From Guadua angustifolia (taxonomy: Eukaryota > Streptophyta > Magnoliopsida > Poales > Poaceae), in assembly GCA_036346375.1 (NCBI GenBank), contig CM070501.1, positions 38,336,539 to 38,400,538 on the forward strand: DNA of 64,000 nt. Reading direction: 5' to 3'. Positions 61,651 to 64,000 of this stretch are shown in pieces (the stretch's first letter is position 1; each line of letters begins with the position of its first letter). Both the position numbers and the translations under genes were made by a program. The notes under the pieces were generated by a model. That model was not told the DNA's origin. It did no database searches and saw nothing but the letters and a program-made list of their open reading frames with translations.

Positions 61651-62497
61651 GGGTTTGTTGTTGCCTAATCCGCCCCCAACGGCTAGTTTTGGCATGGTGG
61701 CTATAAAAGGAGGCCTTGGGGGTGTTGGGGCAGAGTTGTTGCTGTGTGTGGGAGTTGTGTGCATGTGTTGCTCTTCTCCCTTTGCTTCTTGAGCTTAAGA
61801 GTGAGACTAATTGCATGTGTTGCAATTAGGAAGTGATTTGAGAGCCTCTTGTGCATGTGTTGCACTTGAGTGAGGCCTTGTGCATGTGTTGCACTTGGTG
61901 ATCACCGGGAGCGCATTTGTTGTGCCCGGTGAGGTTCAAGCAAGGAGCGGCTTGTTACTCTTGGAGGTTGCCGACTCCTAGACGGCGTAGGCGTCGTGCG
62001 CGGGAGCTCTCGAGGTGTGAGAGGCCCCGGCAAGTTTGTGAAGGTTCGGGTTGAGCCTACGCGCAAGCGTGAAAAACCACGACTAGTGGAAAGAGGCGGG
62101 TGCTCGAGCGGGAGCCGGTCCAAGTGTGGGCTTGCCTCAACATGGACTAGGGGAGACCGGCAAGTCTCCGAACACCACGGAAAAATATCGGTTGTCTCTT
62201 GTCTTATTTATATTCAAGCACTTTACATTATTGAATATTTATCAATTGCTTGAATTAGAATTGCTAGTATTATTTAGTTGATCAATTTAGCAATTCTTGT
62301 GTAGAGACATAATTTAATTAGTGCACTAGTGAGCCTAGTTGATTTAGGCTTTAATTGTCAAAACCTATTTATCGCTTCCGCATATATCTTTGATTAGGTT
62401 TTGACTTAGGGGTGTATTAGAGCGAATTGTTTAGTGAGCGATCGGATTTCGTAAAACGCCTATTCACCCCCCCTCTAGGCGCATCCTCGACCCTACA

Positions 62498-62535
62498 GGT
62501 GGCTCAAGGTTAAGATCAATGTGTTGTGCCGCCAT
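62498..62535 (-). pseudogene. Stranded original first codons of the mariner transposase
   Basis: The minus strand encodes MAAQHIDLNLEP and two bases of the next codon, then stops at the insertion. The final CCACC is the target duplication. Joining to 55986 continues the frame exactly (…PPDIDLNNPIDW). This identifies the original start and the exact insertion point. Confidence 0.92.
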
Positions 62536-62607
62536 TGCTGGTCTCCACCGATCAAAGATAGTGGCAGAGAACAGATGGTAGGAGAACTGAAGGGCTTCGT
62601 TGCTCAC

Positions 62608-62618
62608 AGGGCAGCTTA
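62608..62618 (-). promoter_or_regulatory. Original TATA box of the transposase
   Basis: The minus strand reads TTATATAAGC about 75-80 nt upstream of the original ATG. It is now more than 6 kb from the rest of the gene. Confidence 0.55.
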
Positions 62619-62889
62619 TATAATTGCTGGAATCAAATTTTGAACTGATGGAAGAGACATTGCCGCGGATAATGCAGACGCCGCGGGCTAATTTTCGTGA
62701 GGCGTGATTTGTTCTCGGCCTAATGACACGGATCGCTCTGCCGTGATTGGCTACAAGCAATCCATGGCACTTTGCATTCGATTGTTTGGCGCGATCATGC
62801 ATGATGGGACGGGCTAATTTTCCTGAACTTCAAACATGTGATTTGCATGCATGCAATTTGAGCTGCTACGTTGATTTGTCCGAGGCTTA

Positions 62890-63182
62890 GGGCCTGTTTG
62901 GTAGAGCTCCCTCTGATTCTGATTCTCTGTTAGAAGTGATTCTCCGAGAGAAGTGATTCTGTCGCTGAAAGTGATTCTCTAACGAATCTATAGGATAAAC
63001 TCTATGGAGAAACCGACTCTTTGTTGGGAGTGAATCAGAGAAGCGTTTTTTTTCAGCTCCCATTTCTAGTTCATTTCGAGAATCACTTCACGGAATCACC
63101 CCAGGAGCGATTATCGAAATCTTTGTTTGGCGAGCTCACGATTCACTCCGCAGGCTTGAGCAGAGCTCTGCCAAACAGGGCC
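62890..63182. mobile_element. Tourist (PIF/Harbinger) MITE, 293 bp, complete
   Basis: The ends are GGGCCTGTTTGGTAGAGCTC and, reverse-complemented, GGCCCTGTTTGGCAGAGCTC. TTA flanks it at 62887-62889 and 63183-63185. It sits in the non-coding right part of the mariner. The copy at 42304 is nearly identical inside. Confidence 0.88.
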
Positions 63183-63313
63183 TTAATTACGGCTGCTTTG
63201 CTGCGATTGGCGTGGTCCTTGCAAGGTGCTGTGGGCGGAGGGCGAGCATGCGCCATGCATCTCTATGGAAACGATTGTTGCTCTTCTCCTTGGTATTGCT
63301 GCACAAACCTTAT

Positions 63314-63340
63314 ACGTAGATCATTAGCGGAAGGAGGGAG
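63314..63340. repeat. Right terminal inverted repeat of the mariner
   Basis: Reverse complement of 53167-53193, followed by the TA target dinucleotide. Confidence 0.92.
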
Positions 63341-63342
63341 TA

Positions 63343-63835
63343 CATCAGAGCACATGCGTCGCTGCCTGCGCGGCGCTGAGAGGACTTGGCCCTGCACGGC
63401 TGCAACCCCACCGCCATCATCACCGCGCGCGCGGCACCGCATGCGATGGTCGCGTGGCGATGTGGCATCGGCCGCACTGGTCAGCCGCCAGCCGCGTGCG
63501 TGCGCGAGCGGCGTGCCTGACGGCAGGGCCGGGAAAACGCCGAAGGGCATCGGTTCAGCCGCGCGTGCGATGTTGGGCTGTTGGCACGGCGTGAAAGAGG
63601 GACGTGCCCGCGCCCAACCGAAACCGGCTCGGCTGAGAAAACGATGAACCATCGTATGACTCTTGCGGCGGCACGCGCGGCTCAACACTACCGGGCAAGG
63701 GCCGCGGTCCGGCTGATCCAAGCGGCGGGCGAGCAGCAAGGCGGCGCGCGGCACTATAGCAGCACGTCAGCACGTGTACTCCAAGAGTCGCCGCTGGTAC
63801 CTGCTAGTGAGGGAGCCCACCCAATTGCGGCCCAA
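63343..63835. other. GC-rich flank of the mariner, no gene recognised
   Basis: Open frames on both strands (up to 163-208 aa) are explained by about 65% GC and are Arg/Ala/Pro-rich without domains. Confidence 0.4.
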
Positions 63836-64000
63836 CCCAACCGGGTTGAAAATCATCCTGATGGTCAAAATTCCGGATTTCGGCTGCAGCCGAGATTTTA
63901 AATTTGTGTGGAATAAAAAATAAAAATTAGGGTTGCCACGGAGATTTAGGTAAATTTTGATGAAATTTGGTCAATTTCGTCGAGATTTTGGCTTTTTGGA
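63836..64000. repeat. Fragment of the repeat family seen at 44.1-46.5 kb
   Basis: GGTTGAAAATC, AAATTCCGGATTTCGG, GAGATTTTAAATTT and GTGGAATAAAAAATAAAAA parallel 44100-44190. It runs off the end of the window. Confidence 0.5.

Larger units (their letters stand above)
56690..61900. repeat. Array of micro-hairpins with constant TGTGT/ACACA loop
   Basis: At least 25 sites in the two LTRs consist of a 5-9-bp palindromic arm on each side of the same five bases. Examples: CATCA-TGTGT-TGATG (56696), TCCATTA-TGTGT-TAATGGA (56841), ATTTGCA-TGTGT-TGCAAAT (57390), ATGATCA-ACACA-TGATCAT (58839), GTGCAAA-TGTGT-TTTGCAC (61283), CTAATTGCA-TGTGT-TGCAATTAG (61807) and GTGCA-TGTGT-TGCAC (61851, 61880). The arms differ; the loop does not, apart from variants such as TGTAT, TTTGT and TGCGT. 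Confidence 0.85.
55992..62497 (+). mobile_element. Outer ~3.27-kb solo LTR, split by a second copy
   Basis: It starts TGTAAGTTCAACC and ends CCTCGACCCTACA, flanked by GGTGG at 55987-55991 and 62498-62502. Its own sequence is 55992-57679 plus 60912-62497 (about 3274 bp). TG...CA ends, a 5-bp duplication, a TATAAAAGG box at 61702 followed by some 790 bp, and the lack of any second LTR or coding region point to a solo LTR read on the plus strand. The last bases (TATTCACCCCCC…CTCTAGG) resemble the LTR at 6543-8310. Confidence 0.85.
53167..63340 (-). mobile_element. Mariner (Osmar-type) transposon, 10.2 kb with nested insertions
   Basis: The left end CTCCCTCCTTCCGCTAATGA is repeated exactly in reverse complement at the right end. 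The terminal inverted repeats are 23 bp perfect and about 27 bp with one mismatch. TA lies outside each end (53165-53166 and 63341-63342). The element encodes its transposase on the minus strand. Subtracting the 6.5-kb LTR insertion and a 293-bp MITE leaves an original element of about 3.37 kb. Plant mariner elements supply the transposase for Stowaway MITEs, which share CTCCCTCC ends. Confidence 0.92.

Noticed and set aside
55992..62497. A foldback transposon or recent palindromic duplication
   Set aside because: Two distinct 5-bp target duplications and TG...CA ends show two independent insertions of one LTR family instead.
63021..63754. 208-aa plus and 163-aa minus frames
   Set aside because: They span the MITE end, the mariner terminal repeat and GC-rich flank; a real gene would not cross those borders in one exon.

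Overview
The window is nuclear DNA of a flowering plant, almost certainly a grass (Poaceae). It has short intron-rich genes with GT-AG splice sites, a very GC-rich first exon in the cytokinin oxidase gene, and Stowaway/Tourist/Mutator-type MITEs, hAT elements, a plant mariner (Osmar-type) element, solo LTRs and L1-type LINE debris. I cannot name the species. Gene density is low.

Two genes look intact, both on the minus strand. One is a five-exon cytokinin oxidase/dehydrogenase (10879-15333, predicted 539 aa, CKX5-like) with a TATA box. The other is a seven-exon LisH/CTLH/CRA protein of the Twa1/GID8 type (38585-42000, predicted 216 aa), a likely subunit of the CTLH/GID ubiquitin-ligase complex. 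Two decayed host genes are also visible: a two-domain jacalin-related lectin pseudogene (31413-33500, minus) and a DUF26/Gnk2 pseudogene (48618-49172, plus).

Mobile DNA by region. 1-10.4 kb: unassigned DNA, a Stowaway-like MITE, and two solo LTRs with perfect 5-bp target duplications (6543-8310, 9380-10129). 15.5-28.4 kb: intergenic, with MITEs, LINE fragments, microsatellites and a 325-bp Mutator-type MITE. 28.4-30.1 kb: a non-autonomous hAT. 33.5-37.5 kb: copia-like remnant with a solo LTR in it. 42.3-44.1 kb: a cluster of Tourist MITE, Mutator MITE and hAT just upstream of the Twa1-like gene. 44.1-51.7 kb: AT-rich repeats, a gypsy remnant carrying another solo LTR, the DUF26 pseudogene and a dead LINE.

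The most striking part is 53167-63340, a 10.2-kb mariner element with 23-bp perfect terminal inverted repeats and a TA target duplication. It encodes a four-exon DD39D transposase. Exon 1 is split by a 6.5-kb insertion flanked by 5-bp direct repeats (GGTGG). Removing that insertion and one repeat copy restores the transposase frame exactly. The insertion is two ~3.2-kb solo LTRs of one family, the inner one reversed and flanked by its own CATGG duplication, which produces what first looks like a giant inverted repeat. These LTRs carry dozens of tiny hairpins with a constant TGTGT loop and different arms; this is the best candidate here for something undescribed.
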